Shown in pieces: positions 54,183-62,244 of a stretch of DNA of 64,000 nucleotides. The stretch is from the NCBI GenBank assembly GCA_040768845.1, contig JAXGME010000005.1, positions 1-64,000 of the forward strand. Direction: 5' to 3'. The position numbers were made by a program, and so were the translations under genes. The stretch is from JAEZHK01 sp040768845 (lineage in GTDB: Bacteria; Bacillota; Clostridia; Christensenellales; Aristaeellaceae). How positions within the stretch are numbered: position 1 is the first letter of the stretch; each line of letters opens with the position of its first letter. The notes beneath the pieces are model-generated. The model saw only the letters and a program-made list of their open reading frames with translations, ran no database searches and was not told where the DNA came from.

Positions 54183-54214
54183 ACCGAATCCGGCGCGCGC
54201 GCGCCGGATTCGGT
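54183..54214 (-). terminator. Terminator of the coiled-coil protein gene
   Basis: A long GC hairpin (ACCGAATCCGGCGCG paired with its complement around a CG centre) followed on the minus strand by TTTTTCCC, 25 bases after the coiled-coil gene stop. Confidence 0.85.
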
Positions 54215-54239
54215 GAATAAGCCGTTTGCGCCAAAACCC

Positions 54240-56180
54240 TCAGCCCGCGGGGTCCACGGAAATGTTCTCGCAGATGCGGGTATACAGGTCGTTCAGCCAG
54301 GTTTCGATTTCGTCCAGCGTCTGCTGGTCGTCGGACTCCACGCCGCTGGCGGCCTGGGCTTCGCGCTGGGCCTTGCGCTCGGCCAGCTTCTGCTCGAGCA
54401 CGGTTTTGATCTCGTCGGAGAAGCCCTTCATGTTGGATTCCCAGGCGGAGACCAGGTCCATCACCTGATCGGTGAGGCTGTCTTTCAGTTCCTCGGCCTG
54501 CCGGAGTTCCTGATCCTTCTCGTCGATGGACTTCATGGCGTCCTCGAGCTGGGCAATCTTTTCATCCAGCGCGGCCGCAAGGTCGGCCTTGTCCGCTTCG
54601 GCCTGGGCGCCCGCGGCCTGCTGGGCCGTGAGCTCGCCGGTCTTCTCGTCCAGCGCGTCTTCGAGGGCCTTGGCCCGCCCGTCGGCCTCCTTCAGCGCGG
54701 CCTCGGCGTCCGCCAGGTCCGCCTCGGCCTTGGCGCGGGCCTCGGCTTCGACGGCCAGCGCCGCCCGGGCCTCCTCCAGCGCGGCCTGCTGGCGCTCGCC
54801 CGCGGCGGCGGCGGCGGCCAGCGCCTGCTGCGCGCCGGCAAGGGCGTCCAGCGTGGTTTTGTGGGCGGCTTTCTCGGCATCCAGCGCCTGCTGCGCGTCG
54901 GTGAGCGCCGCCTTCTGCGCGGCCTGGTCGCCCGCGGCGGCCTCCAGCGCCTGCTGCGCGTCGGCAAGGGCATCCAGCGTGACCTGATGGGCGGCCTTTT
55001 CGGCATCGACGGCCCTGCGCGCCTCGTCCAGCGCCTGCAGCGCCTCGGCGGGCGCGGCGTCCTCGACCTCGGCCAGCCTGGCTTCGACGTCCTTCCGGGC
55101 GGCGGCGTTCTCCTCCAGCTGCGCCTGGGCGCTTTCAAGGGATGCCTGGGTTTGGACGAGCAGCGCGTCCTTATCGGTCAGCTCCGCCTGGGCACTGGAC
55201 AGCGCCGCGCGGGCGGCGCGCTCGGATTCGCCGCTGGTTTCCAACTGGCGCGTGAGCTCGGCCACCTTTTGCTGCGCTTCGTCCAGCGCGGCCTGGGCCT
55301 CGGTCAAAAGGGCCGCCTTGCCGGCCAGATCCGCCTGAGCGGTGGTCAGGTCGGCGCGGACGCCGCCTTCGCCTTCCTGCGCCGCGGTCAGCCGGAGGTT
55401 CAATTCGTCAAGCTGCCGCCGGGCCTCGGCCAGTTCTTCCTCGGTTTCGGTCAGGAGGGCCGCCTTGCCGGCCAGGTCCTCCTGGGCGGCGGTGAGGGCC
55501 GCCTTCGCCTCGCCCCCGTCCTTCCGGGCGGCGGCGAGGGCCTGGTTGAGTTCATCCGCCTTGCGCTGGGCCTCGTCCAGAAGGGCCGCCTTGCCGGCCA
55601 GGTCCTCCTGGGCGGCGGTGAGCTTTTCCTGCAGCGCGTCCGCCCGGGCCGACGCCTCGTCGTACTGGGCGCTGACGGTCTTCAGCGCATCGAGAGACCG
55701 GGCGTCCTCGGCGCCCTTTTGTTCGAGCTGTTCCCTGGCAAGGAGCGCCTCGTCCCGCTCCGATTCGGCGGCCGCGAGCCGCGTTTCGAGCGCCTCGGCC
55801 TCTTTCTGCGCCGCGGCCAGCTTTGACCGCGCGTCGTCAAGCAGCGCCTGCCTGTCGTCGGACTCGGCCGTAAGCGCGTCCAGCTTTGACTGCGCGTCAT
55901 CAAGCAGCGCCTGCTTCTCATCCAGCGCGGCCTGGGCATCGGCCTTTTCCGATTCCAGCCGGGCACTGAGCGCCGAAGCCTCGTCCTTGGCCGCCACCAG
56001 CGCGTCCTGCGCCTTTTCCAGGGTGTCGGTGTTCTCCTGGAGCGCGGTGGTACTCGCCGCCAGGTCCTTGCCGCGGCCCGCGGACTGCACGCCCAGCCCG
56101 ACCGCCGTCAGGATGGCCGCCACCAGCGCCGCCGCCAGTGCCCCGATCAGTACCTTTGTCCTGTTTCCGTTGCGCTCCAT
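54240..56180 (-). CDS. Membrane-anchored long coiled-coil protein
   Basis: A 646-residue protein. ATG 56180 is chosen for GGGGAGG 7 bases upstream. Residues about 10-35 form a single membrane helix (VLIGALAAALVAAILTAVGL); nearly all the rest (40-560) is Ala/Glu/Lys/Leu/Gln-rich coiled coil, with a recurring phrase TAAQEDLAGKAALL at least four times and QALDAEKAAH variants. The last 80 residues are less repetitive and end CENISVDPAG. No enzymatic motif. It resembles topologically EzrA- or SMC-like structural proteins but I see no true homology. It is a single-gene unit with its own terminator. Function unknown; a scaffold or envelope spacer is plausible. Confidence 0.75.
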   Translation of the reverse strand: MERNGNRTKVLIGALAAALVAAILTAVGLGVQSAGRGKDLAASTTALQENTDTLEKAQDALVAAKDEASALSARLESEKADAQAALDEKQALLDDAQSKLDALTAESDDRQALLDDARSKLAAAQKEAEALETRLAAAESERDEALLAREQLEQKGAEDARSLDALKTVSAQYDEASARADALQEKLTAAQEDLAGKAALLDEAQRKADELNQALAAARKDGGEAKAALTAAQEDLAGKAALLTETEEELAEARRQLDELNLRLTAAQEGEGGVRADLTTAQADLAGKAALLTEAQAALDEAQQKVAELTRQLETSGESERAARAALSSAQAELTDKDALLVQTQASLESAQAQLEENAAARKDVEARLAEVEDAAPAEALQALDEARRAVDAEKAAHQVTLDALADAQQALEAAAGDQAAQKAALTDAQQALDAEKAAHKTTLDALAGAQQALAAAAAAGERQQAALEEARAALAVEAEARAKAEADLADAEAALKEADGRAKALEDALDEKTGELTAQQAAGAQAEADKADLAAALDEKIAQLEDAMKSIDEKDQELRQAEELKDSLTDQVMDLVSAWESNMKGFSDEIKTVLEQKLAERKAQREAQAASGVESDDQQTLDEIETWLNDLYTRICENISVDPAG

Positions 56181-56325
56181 GTCCACGCCTCCCCGTGCAT
56201 TTTCAACTTGGCCGTTTCCGCGCTAACAGCATATGATCTGCGGCGGCGCGGTATTTTTCTTTTTATCCCGGGCATACTACCCAGCGAGAAAGCCGGCTCG
56301 ACCGGCGCCCGAGAGGAGAAAACCC

Positions 56326-56532
56326 ATGCTGGACCGTATATCGCTGATCCTGGTGATCATCGGCGCCATCAACTGGCTGCTGGTGGGCTTGTTTTCGTTT
56401 GATCTGGTGGCCTATGTGTGCGGCGGTCAGACGGCCGTACTCAGCCGCGTCATCTACACGCTGGTGGGCGTGGCGGGGCTCTGGTGCATCTCGCTTTTGT
56501 TCCGGGAGCGGGAAGTGGAACACGAAACCTGA
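56326..56532 (+). CDS. DUF378 family small membrane protein
   Basis: A 68-residue protein with two membrane helices (ISLILVIIGAINWLLVGLF and VIYTLVGVAGLWCISLLF) and the GAINWLLVGLFSFDLV motif that defines DUF378. AGGAG precedes the ATG. Function unknown; the family is common in Bacillota as a single small gene, sometimes induced by stress. Confidence 0.88.
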   Translation: MLDRISLILVIIGAINWLLVGLFSFDLVAYVCGGQTAVLSRVIYTLVGVAGLWCISLLFREREVEHET

Positions 56533-56602
56533 AGGGCGTTTCCGCCGGCGCAAACGGCGCGGCGCGGCTGCCGCGCCGGACGTTCATACACAGTATGATA
56601 CC

Positions 56603-56631
56603 CAAAAGGCCTGCGAAATGCAAGCCTTTTG
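56603..56631. terminator. Probable bidirectional terminator
   Basis: CAAAAGGC and GCCTTTTG, with inner TGC/GCA pairs, make a hairpin with a U-rich arm in both directions, between the convergent DUF378 and metallophosphoesterase genes. Confidence 0.6.
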
Positions 56632-56653
56632 CCACCGTTTTTGGTTTTTTGTG

Positions 56654-57565
56654 TCACTTTTTGTAAAGGGTAATCAAATGCGCCTGGGGCGGCGCGCCCA
56701 GCCGGAGCGGGGCCATGTACGTGCCGATCCCGTTGGAGACCAGCATCAGCACGCCCTCGTCCTCGTACCACCCGGAGCGGTAGCGGTTTCCGTAGATTGA
56801 GCTGGTGAAGACGCCGCGCCCAAACAGCGTCACCTGTCCACCGTGGGTGTGCCCGGCGAGGACCAGATCGGCCCAGGGGGCATCGTCGGCGGAGGGGGCC
56901 GCGGCCACCGAGGGCAGCGCGTCCGGATTGTGGCTGAGGAGAATCGCGCAGTCGTCCCCGCGCACCGCGGAGGCGACTTTTTCCACGTCCTGCTCACCGT
57001 AGCGCCAGTCGTCCAGGCCCGCCAAAATCAGCCGGTCGCCGCCCCGGCTCAGCACCTTGCCGGAGTTGCCAAAGAGCGTCACGCCGCCCAGCGCGGCGGC
57101 GGCCGACAGATCCTCCAGCTCGTAGTCGTGGTTTCCGGGCACGGCGTACTTGCCCAGCGGCGCCTCAAAATCGCCGATCATCAGGAAGAAGCGGTCCCGC
57201 TGGAGGGCGAGGGCGGCCTTGGCCTCCGCCAGAGAGGCGCCGCCGGTCAGCGCGCGGGCATAGTCCGCGATGTCCAGCGAGGAATAATCGCCGCCCAGCA
57301 GCAAAAGGTCCGGCTTCAGCGCCTGGAGCTGGCCGAGCAGCAAAGCGGCCTTCTCCGGCGGACAGGTGTTGGACACGTGCAGATCGGAGAGAAACAGAAT
57401 CCGCGTGCCGGAGAAGGACTCGGGCAGATCCGGCAGGTAGACATCCGCGTATTCGACCCGCACGATGTCGGCCTCCAGTGCCATGTAGCCGGCCAGCAGC
57501 GCCAGCGCCGCCAGCGCGATCAGGACGATCCGGAGCCGCCGCCCCGCTCCCCGCGCCCGCTTCAA
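56654..57565 (-). CDS. Metallophosphoesterase, YkuE-like
   Basis: A 303-residue protein from TTG 57565, which has AAGGGGGG 6 bases upstream. An in-frame ATG at 57634 would add 23 residues made from a stretch containing one parS-like site and lacks a ribosome site. One N-terminal membrane helix (IVLIALAALALLAGYMAL) anchors a calcineurin-like domain: LFLSDLHVSN, LLGGDYSSLD, AVPGNHDYEL, LSHNPDAL, LAGHTHGGQV, all five metal/phosphate motifs. YkuE relatives are Mn-dependent phosphatases or phospholipid-related hydrolases outside the membrane. Substrate unknown. Confidence 0.85.
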   Translation of the reverse strand: MKRARGAGRRLRIVLIALAALALLAGYMALEADIVRVEYADVYLPDLPESFSGTRILFLSDLHVSNTCPPEKAALLLGQLQALKPDLLLLGGDYSSLDIADYARALTGGASLAEAKAALALQRDRFFLMIGDFEAPLGKYAVPGNHDYELEDLSAAAALGGVTLFGNSGKVLSRGGDRLILAGLDDWRYGEQDVEKVASAVRGDDCAILLSHNPDALPSVAAAPSADDAPWADLVLAGHTHGGQVTLFGRGVFTSSIYGNRYRSGWYEDEGVLMLVSNGIGTYMAPLRLGAPPQAHLITLYKK

Positions 57566-57589
57566 GCCCCGCCCCCCTTTCCGGAAATA

Positions 57590-57605
57590 TGTTTCACGTG
57601 AAACG
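57590..57605. other. parS-like site 1
   Basis: TGTTTCACGTGAAACG matches the widespread bacterial parS sequence TGTTTCACGTGAAACA at 15 of 16 positions and contains the full 14-bp palindrome. It lies in the gap between the metallophosphoesterase start and the nagA stop. Confidence 0.85.
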
Positions 57606-57626
57606 CCCGCGCCGCCCGGCGTCGGC

Positions 57627-57642
57627 TGTTTCACGTGAAACG
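57627..57642. other. parS-like site 2
   Basis: A second identical TGTTTCACGTGAAACG, in the same orientation, 37 bases from the first. A pair of ParB/Spo0J sites so close together would be a strong nucleation point for chromosome segregation and indicates the replication-origin side of the chromosome. Confidence 0.85.
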
Positions 57643-57646
57643 CGCG

Positions 57647-58783
57647 TCAGAACCCGGGCGCCCGGTAGGCGACTTCGCCCTCCGCCACCGTGACCAGCGG
57701 GCGGTAGTCGCCGTCCAGCAGCACGAGGTCCGCAATCATGCCCGCCTCGATTTTGCCCCGCTCGCCCTCGCCCACGGCGGCACAGGGGTATTCCGACGCC
57801 ATCCGGAGGGCCTCCGCCTCCGGCACGCCCACGGCCTTCACCATGTTGCGCACCGCCCGGTCCATCGTCAGCGTGCTGCCCGACAGCGCGCCGTCCGGGA
57901 GATGCGCCACGCCGCCGCGCACCTGCACCAGGCTGGCCCCCAGCCGGTAGTCACCGTCGGGCATGCCGGTGGCGGCCATGGCGTCGGTGGTCAGCAGGCA
58001 GCCCGCCGCGCCCTTGGCGCGCCAGGCCGCCTTCAGCGTCACCGGGTGCAGGTGGATGAGGTCCGCGATCAGCTGCACCCGGATGCGTTCGTCCGCCAGC
58101 GCCGCCCCCGCCGCCCCCGGCGCCCGGTGGTGAAAGGGCGGCATAGCGTTGAAAAGGTGGGTGGCCTGGGTGAGCCCCGCGTCCGCCGCGGCCAGAAGCT
58201 GCTCCGCCGTGGCGTCGGTGTGGCCGGCGGCAAGCACCAGATTGTCCTTCAAAATCTTAATCAGCTCCATCGCGCCGTCAATCTCCGGCGCGATGGTCAT
58301 GAGGCGGGGCAGCGATTCGTACCCCGCCACGATGCGGGCGTAGTCGGCCAGCGACGGCGCCTTCATGAAGCGCTCCGCCTGCGCGCCCCTGCGCGCGGCG
58401 CTCAAAAACGGGCCCTCCAGGTGGCAGCCCAGCACGGCCGCGCCGCCGGGGGCGTCCATCGCCCGCTTCACGCCCTCGAGGGCCGCGCGGGTCGCCTCCA
58501 GCGAATCGCACATGGTGGCGGGCAGAAAGGCCGTCACCCCCGTCGAGGGAAGCCACCCGGCCATGCGCCGCACCGCGTCGCCGCCGTCCATCGTATCGTC
58601 GCCCCGGCAGCCGTGGACGTGCAGGTCCACAAACCCGGGCGCGAGCAGCGCGCCCCGGGCGTCAATCCGCTTTCCGCCGGAGAGGCCCTTCCCCACCGCG
58701 GCCACGCGGCCATCCTTCACAAAGACATCGGTGTCCGGCAGGATCTTCCCGCCCCTGAGCACCCTCGCGTTTGCGATCAGCAT
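57647..58783 (-). CDS. nagA: N-acetylglucosamine-6-phosphate deacetylase
   Basis: A 378-residue amidohydrolase. ATG 58783 is used (GAGGG upstream) because the longer frame has no site. PGFVDLHVHG gives metal histidines, HLEGPFLS the metal glutamate, AGHTDAT and THLFNAMPPFHHR the others, and TTDAMAATG the catalytic aspartate. It removes acetate from GlcNAc-6-phosphate, feeding glucosamine-6-phosphate to glycolysis or cell-wall synthesis. No nagB is adjacent. Its stop is 5 bases from parS-like site 2. Confidence 0.93.
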   Translation of the reverse strand: MLIANARVLRGGKILPDTDVFVKDGRVAAVGKGLSGGKRIDARGALLAPGFVDLHVHGCRGDDTMDGGDAVRRMAGWLPSTGVTAFLPATMCDSLEATRAALEGVKRAMDAPGGAAVLGCHLEGPFLSAARRGAQAERFMKAPSLADYARIVAGYESLPRLMTIAPEIDGAMELIKILKDNLVLAAGHTDATAEQLLAAADAGLTQATHLFNAMPPFHHRAPGAAGAALADERIRVQLIADLIHLHPVTLKAAWRAKGAAGCLLTTDAMAATGMPDGDYRLGASLVQVRGGVAHLPDGALSGSTLTMDRAVRNMVKAVGVPEAEALRMASEYPCAAVGEGERGKIEAGMIADLVLLDGDYRPLVTVAEGEVAYRAPGF

Positions 58784-58824
58784 ACCCTCGCCCCTTTCGC
58801 CCGGCCCGGCGGAAAACTTCACCA

Positions 58825-58853
58825 TTGCAACCTGCGCCCGATTCCATTATAAT
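58825..58853 (+). promoter_or_regulatory. Promoter of the DUF5711-cvpA operon
   Basis: TTGCAA (58825-58830), a 17-base spacer and perfect TATAAT (58848-58853), about 50 bases before the ATG. Confidence 0.8.
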
Positions 58854-58905
58854 ATGAATGATAAGGACAAGCAAGCCTTGCGGCGTTTTTCATGGGGGAG
58901 GCTTC

Positions 58906-59997
58906 ATGCAGAAGAAAACCGCGCGGCTCTCCTGGTTTAGCGTGGTATTGGTGGTCGCGCTGATTTCTCTATTGGCATGGCTGATCGCAAGTCAGATCGC
59001 ATCCCGGAGCTCCGGCGCGCTGCGCTCAAAGACGGCGCTTCCGGCGCGATCCGGCCAGGCGATGGAGCCGCTGGGCGAAGGCCTGGTGTTCTCCGACGGC
59101 ACGACGCTGCACGCGCTGAACGGCAAGGGGCTGCAGATCTGGAGCTACGCGGCGGGCAGCGGCTCGTCGTTTTCCGTGGGCAAGGGCGGCGTGGCCGCGT
59201 GGCAGGGCAAGACGCTGTCGCTTTTGTCGCAGGACCAGGGCGCCACGCTCTACAGCGGCACCCTGGAGGCCGAAATACTCGACGCGCGCATGGACACTCA
59301 GTACGCGGCGGCCCAGGTGGGCACGGAGCATTCCAGCGTGATGCTGATCATGGAGCACGGCGGCCGCCAGGTGGACCGAATTGAGCTCGCCAACCAGACG
59401 GTGCTGGACTTCGGGTTTTTTTACAGCGGCAGCCTGTTCTGGGTGATGTCCATGGACACCGAGGGCACCGTGCCGCTGTGCTCGATTTCCACCTACAAGC
59501 CGGGCAAAATGCTGGCCGGCACCATCACGGACACCCAGCAGGTGCTCTACGAGGTGCTGTTCCAGTCCTCGAAGATCCGGGCGGTGGGCACCACCCACAT
59601 CAAGGACTTCGACTACACCAGCCGAGAATTGACCGGCGACCGCATGCTGGTGTACGGCTGGTATCTGATGGATCTGGACGACAACGCCGACAACCCGCTG
59701 ATGGCCTTTGTGCCGGTGGCCCAGGCGGAGAGCGGCCAGATTCAGGACGTACGCATGATCCGCGGCCAGACGGACCACCCGGTGCGGCTGCCGTATCCGG
59801 CCGCCCGCGTGTACGCGCGGGACGATGCCATCTACGCCTTCACATCCCAGTATGTGATGATGTGCCGGCTGGATCAGACCACGCCGGAAACCTACCAGAT
59901 GCCCATCGATGTGGACGATGTGCTGGGCATTACAAGCAATCACCAGGCCATTGTGTCCTCGGGCGGCGTCGTTTATCTGGTGCCGCTGCTGCGCTGA
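58906..59997 (+). CDS. DUF5711-like membrane-anchored beta-propeller protein
   Basis: A 363-residue protein; ATG 58906 follows GGGGGAGG. One membrane helix near 10-32 (FSVVLVVALISLLAWLIA), then an extracytoplasmic domain of repeated beta-strands (GLVFSDGTTLHALNGKGLQIW, GGVAAWQGKTLSLLSQDQGA and so on) that looks like a PQQ/WD-type propeller. It matches what I recall as DUF5711, a family of unknown role often next to cvpA. It lies 30 bases before cvpA here. Possibly an envelope sensor or scaffold. Confidence 0.75.
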   Translation: MQKKTARLSWFSVVLVVALISLLAWLIASQIASRSSGALRSKTALPARSGQAMEPLGEGLVFSDGTTLHALNGKGLQIWSYAAGSGSSFSVGKGGVAAWQGKTLSLLSQDQGATLYSGTLEAEILDARMDTQYAAAQVGTEHSSVMLIMEHGGRQVDRIELANQTVLDFGFFYSGSLFWVMSMDTEGTVPLCSISTYKPGKMLAGTITDTQQVLYEVLFQSSKIRAVGTTHIKDFDYTSRELTGDRMLVYGWYLMDLDDNADNPLMAFVPVAQAESGQIQDVRMIRGQTDHPVRLPYPAARVYARDDAIYAFTSQYVMMCRLDQTTPETYQMPIDVDDVLGITSNHQAIVSSGGVVYLVPLLR

Positions 59998-60027
59998 CAC
60001 GGGTCTTACGGAAAGGGGAGCCTATCG

Positions 60028-60771
60028 ATGAGCATCAATATTGTGGACGTCATTATGTATTCCCTCCTGGCGCTGTCCGTGATTTCCGGCATGTACAAGG
60101 GCTTTATCACCTCTGGGCTGGCCACGGTCGGGTTTTTCGCCGCATGGTTCGGCGCGTTTAACCTGTTCCCCAGGGTCGCGCAGATGGCGCTGGGCAACGA
60201 GTACCTGATGGGCTCGCTCAGCTACTACCTGGACGCATCGTCGCTTTTCAAGACCGCTTCTTTGGGGGCCACGCCGGTGGCGCAGGCGGTGTCCAGCACG
60301 GGCACCGGCTCCTCGCTGCTGAACCAGGCGCTGCAGGAGCTGAACCTGCCCACGGTGATCGAATCCGCCTTCAAAAACAACGTGTCCAACCAGCTTTTTT
60401 CCAGCCTGGGCAAGACCACGCTGGCGGACTACCTGGGGCAGACCATCTGGGTGGCGGCGATCAACGTGATCTCCTTCCTGCTGATTTTCGCGGTGTGCTA
60501 CGTGGTGGCGCTGCTGGTGGTGAACCTGCTCAACAACGTGTTCCGCTTTCCGCTGCTCAAGCACCTGGACTGGATGCTGGGCGGCGTGTTCGGGCTGGTG
60601 CGGGGCGGCTTTGTGGTGGCGCTGCTGCTGGGCGTCGCGCCGCTGATTCTGTCCATGCTGCCCTTCAAGGAGGTTCAGACGATTCTCGATACCTCCACCC
60701 TGGCCCGAAGCCTGCCCTCCAACTTTGCGGTGTCCACCATCGTATCCATGGCCTTTCCGGTGCTGTCCTGA
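60028..60771 (+). CDS. CvpA family membrane protein
   Basis: A 247-residue protein with four to five helices: IVDVIMYSLLALSVISGMYKGFITSGLATVGFF at the N terminus is the CvpA signature (GxxxG-rich), then a non-conserved extracytoplasmic loop of about 80 residues, then two helices with GLVRGGFVVALLLG. CvpA homologues influence colicin V production, envelope stress and biofilm; biochemical role unknown. AAAGGGGAG precedes the ATG. A terminator-like hairpin with a built-in promoter follows. Confidence 0.88.
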   Translation: MSINIVDVIMYSLLALSVISGMYKGFITSGLATVGFFAAWFGAFNLFPRVAQMALGNEYLMGSLSYYLDASSLFKTASLGATPVAQAVSSTGTGSSLLNQALQELNLPTVIESAFKNNVSNQLFSSLGKTTLADYLGQTIWVAAINVISFLLIFAVCYVVALLVVNLLNNVFRFPLLKHLDWMLGGVFGLVRGGFVVALLLGVAPLILSMLPFKEVQTILDTSTLARSLPSNFAVSTIVSMAFPVLS

Positions 60772-60788
60772 CAGACAAACCCCTTCTA

Positions 60789-60832
60789 AAAACGCCTCCG
60801 TTGCGATATAATGAACGCAAAGGAGGCGTTTT
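60789..60832 (+). terminator. Terminator hairpin containing the next gene's promoter and ribosome site
   Basis: AAAACGCCTCC (60789-60799) pairs with GGAGGCGTTTT (60822-60832), and TTGCG (60801-60805) with CGCAA (60816-60820). The loop holds TATAAT (60807-60812), and the 3' arm is the GGAGG ribosome site of the flavin reductase gene. Read through from cvpA it terminates; a transcript starting from the inner TATAAT would begin inside the 3' arm and leave GGAGG free. Confidence 0.65.
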
Positions 60833-60835
60833 GTC

Positions 60836-61342
60836 ATGAAAGATATCCCCTACACCGACGCCATGGCCGCCACCGTGCACAAGCTCACCCACGGCGGCGC
60901 CTTTCTGTCCGCCGCCGGTTCCCCGCCCAACACCATGACCATCGGCTGGGCGACCATCGGTTTTCTGTGGAACCGGCCGGTGCTGATGGCGGTGGTGCGC
61001 GCATCCCGCCACACGCTGGGGCTGATCGAGGCCGCCGGTACGTTTACCGTCAGCGTGCCCACAAAGGCCGCCCTCCGGGCCGAGCTGGCCTTTGCCGGCA
61101 CCGCCTCGGGCCGGGATGTGGACAAGTTCTCCGGACATGGCCTCACGCCCGCCCCCGCCCGGGCGGTGGACGCCCCCATCGTGGCCGAGTGCGGGCTGCA
61201 CTTTGAATGCCGCGTGCGCCTCACCCAGGCCATGACCCCGGACCGGATGGACCCCGACGTGCTCAAAACCGCCTACCCCCAGGGCGACCTGCACACCATG
61301 TTCTTCGGCGAGATCCTGGCCTGCTACACCACGGACGAGTGA
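60836..61342 (+). CDS. Flavin reductase-like FMN-binding protein
   Basis: A 168-residue protein of the flavin reductase/FMN-binding split-barrel group. The N-terminal GGAFLSAAG...NTMTIGWATIGFLWNRPVLMAVVRASRHT and later FTVSVPTK are the FMN-binding stretches. GGAGG is 9 bases upstream of ATG. Such proteins reduce flavins or act as small oxidoreductases in anaerobes (related to flavoredoxins). No partner gene adjacent. Confidence 0.85.
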   Translation: MKDIPYTDAMAATVHKLTHGGAFLSAAGSPPNTMTIGWATIGFLWNRPVLMAVVRASRHTLGLIEAAGTFTVSVPTKAALRAELAFAGTASGRDVDKFSGHGLTPAPARAVDAPIVAECGLHFECRVRLTQAMTPDRMDPDVLKTAYPQGDLHTMFFGEILACYTTDE

Positions 61343-61351
61343 GCACGCAAA

Positions 61352-61381
61352 GGCGCCGGGAATCCTTCGATTCCCGGCGCC
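61352..61381. terminator. Bidirectional terminator before rpsR
   Basis: GGCGCCGGGAATC pairs perfectly with GATTCCCGGCGCC around CTTC, with AAA before and CTTTG after. It separates the convergent flavin reductase and rpsR genes. Confidence 0.8.
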
Positions 61382-61396
61382 GGCTTTGGAGCGGTC

Positions 61397-61654
61397 TCAG
61401 TCGGTGGTATAGGGCATCAGGGCGATCATGCGCGCGCGCTTGATCGCGATGGACAGCTGGCGCTGGTGCTTGGCGCAGGTGCCGCTCATGCGGCGGGGCA
61501 GAATTTTGCCGCGCTCGTTGGTGAAACGGCGCAGGCGCACCACGTCCTTGTAATCAATGTGCTGGACCTTGTCCACGCAGAACATACAAACCTTGCGGCG
61601 GGGCTTCCGGCCGCGCGGCCTGCGCTCGCGGCGCTCGCCTCTGTCTTCGGACAT
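61397..61654 (-). CDS. rpsR: Ribosomal protein S18
   Basis: An 85-residue S18. The basic N-terminal extension (RRERRPRGRKPRRK) is followed by the conserved VCMFCVDKVQHIDYKDVVRLRRF and LPRRMSGTCAKHQRQLSIAIKRARMIALMPYT. The CxxC plus later Cys gives the zinc-binding (C+) form. It binds S6 on the small-subunit platform. Third gene after rpsF and ssb, the usual order. Confidence 0.97.
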   Translation of the reverse strand: MSEDRGERRERRPRGRKPRRKVCMFCVDKVQHIDYKDVVRLRRFTNERGKILPRRMSGTCAKHQRQLSIAIKRARMIALMPYTTD

Positions 61655-61782
61655 TGGGGTTTCCTCCTTAAAAATGGTCAGTCCTGGAATGGATCACAGC
61701 GCGGCGCGGCCATGCCGCGGCGGCTGCTTTGGACAAACCTGGGGGCGGGACCGGCAGCCCGGGCCAAAGCCCGTGAAGCCCG

Positions 61783-62223
61783 TCAGAAGGGCAGTTCGTC
61801 GTCGTCCTCGCCGGCAAAGGGCTGGGCGGCGCCGGTGCGGCCCTGATAGTCGTCCGGATCGGGCAGCGGCGGCGCGTCCTCCGCGCGGCCGGCCGAACCG
61901 GACCCGCCCGCACTGCCGATGAATTCCACTTCATCGGCGACAACTTCGGTGACGTAGCGCTTCGTACCGTCCTGCGCATCATAGGAACGGGTCTGAATAA
62001 CGCCTTCCACCGCAACTTTGCGGCCCTTCGTCAGATAGCGGGCGCAGAGCTCCGCCTTCTGTTTGAAGGTCACGATCGGGATAAAATCGGCCTCCCGCAC
62101 GCCCTGCTTGTTGGTAAAGCGGCGGTTGATCGCCAGCGTGAACGTGCACACCGGCACGCCGGAGGCAGCGGTGCGCAGCTCCGGGTCACGGGTCAGGTTT
62201 CCGATCAGGATTGCCTTGTTCAC
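61783..62223 (-). CDS. ssb: Single-stranded DNA-binding protein
   Basis: A 146-residue SSB. The start is GTG 62223 with AGGAGG upstream. OB-fold residues 1-105 (MNKAILIGNLTRDPELRTAA, FIPIVTFKQKAELCARYLTKG), a short Gly/Ser-rich linker, and the acidic tip DDDELPF that recruits repair and replication proteins. Coats single-stranded DNA in replication and recombination. In the rpsF-ssb-rpsR operon. Confidence 0.97.
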   Translation of the reverse strand: MNKAILIGNLTRDPELRTAASGVPVCTFTLAINRRFTNKQGVREADFIPIVTFKQKAELCARYLTKGRKVAVEGVIQTRSYDAQDGTKRYVTEVVADEVEFIGSAGGSGSAGRAEDAPPLPDPDDYQGRTGAAQPFAGEDDDELPF

Positions 62224-62244
62224 GCATTTCGCCTCCTTTGGAAA

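Noticed and set aside
57566..57634. Metallophosphoesterase start at ATG 57634
   Set aside because: It lacks a ribosome site and would translate one parS-like palindrome; TTG 57565 has a strong site and leaves both parS copies intergenic.
57590..57642. Replication origin in the parS region
   Set aside because: No dnaA, dnaN or DnaA-box cluster is seen; the sites only suggest that the origin is on this side of the chromosome.
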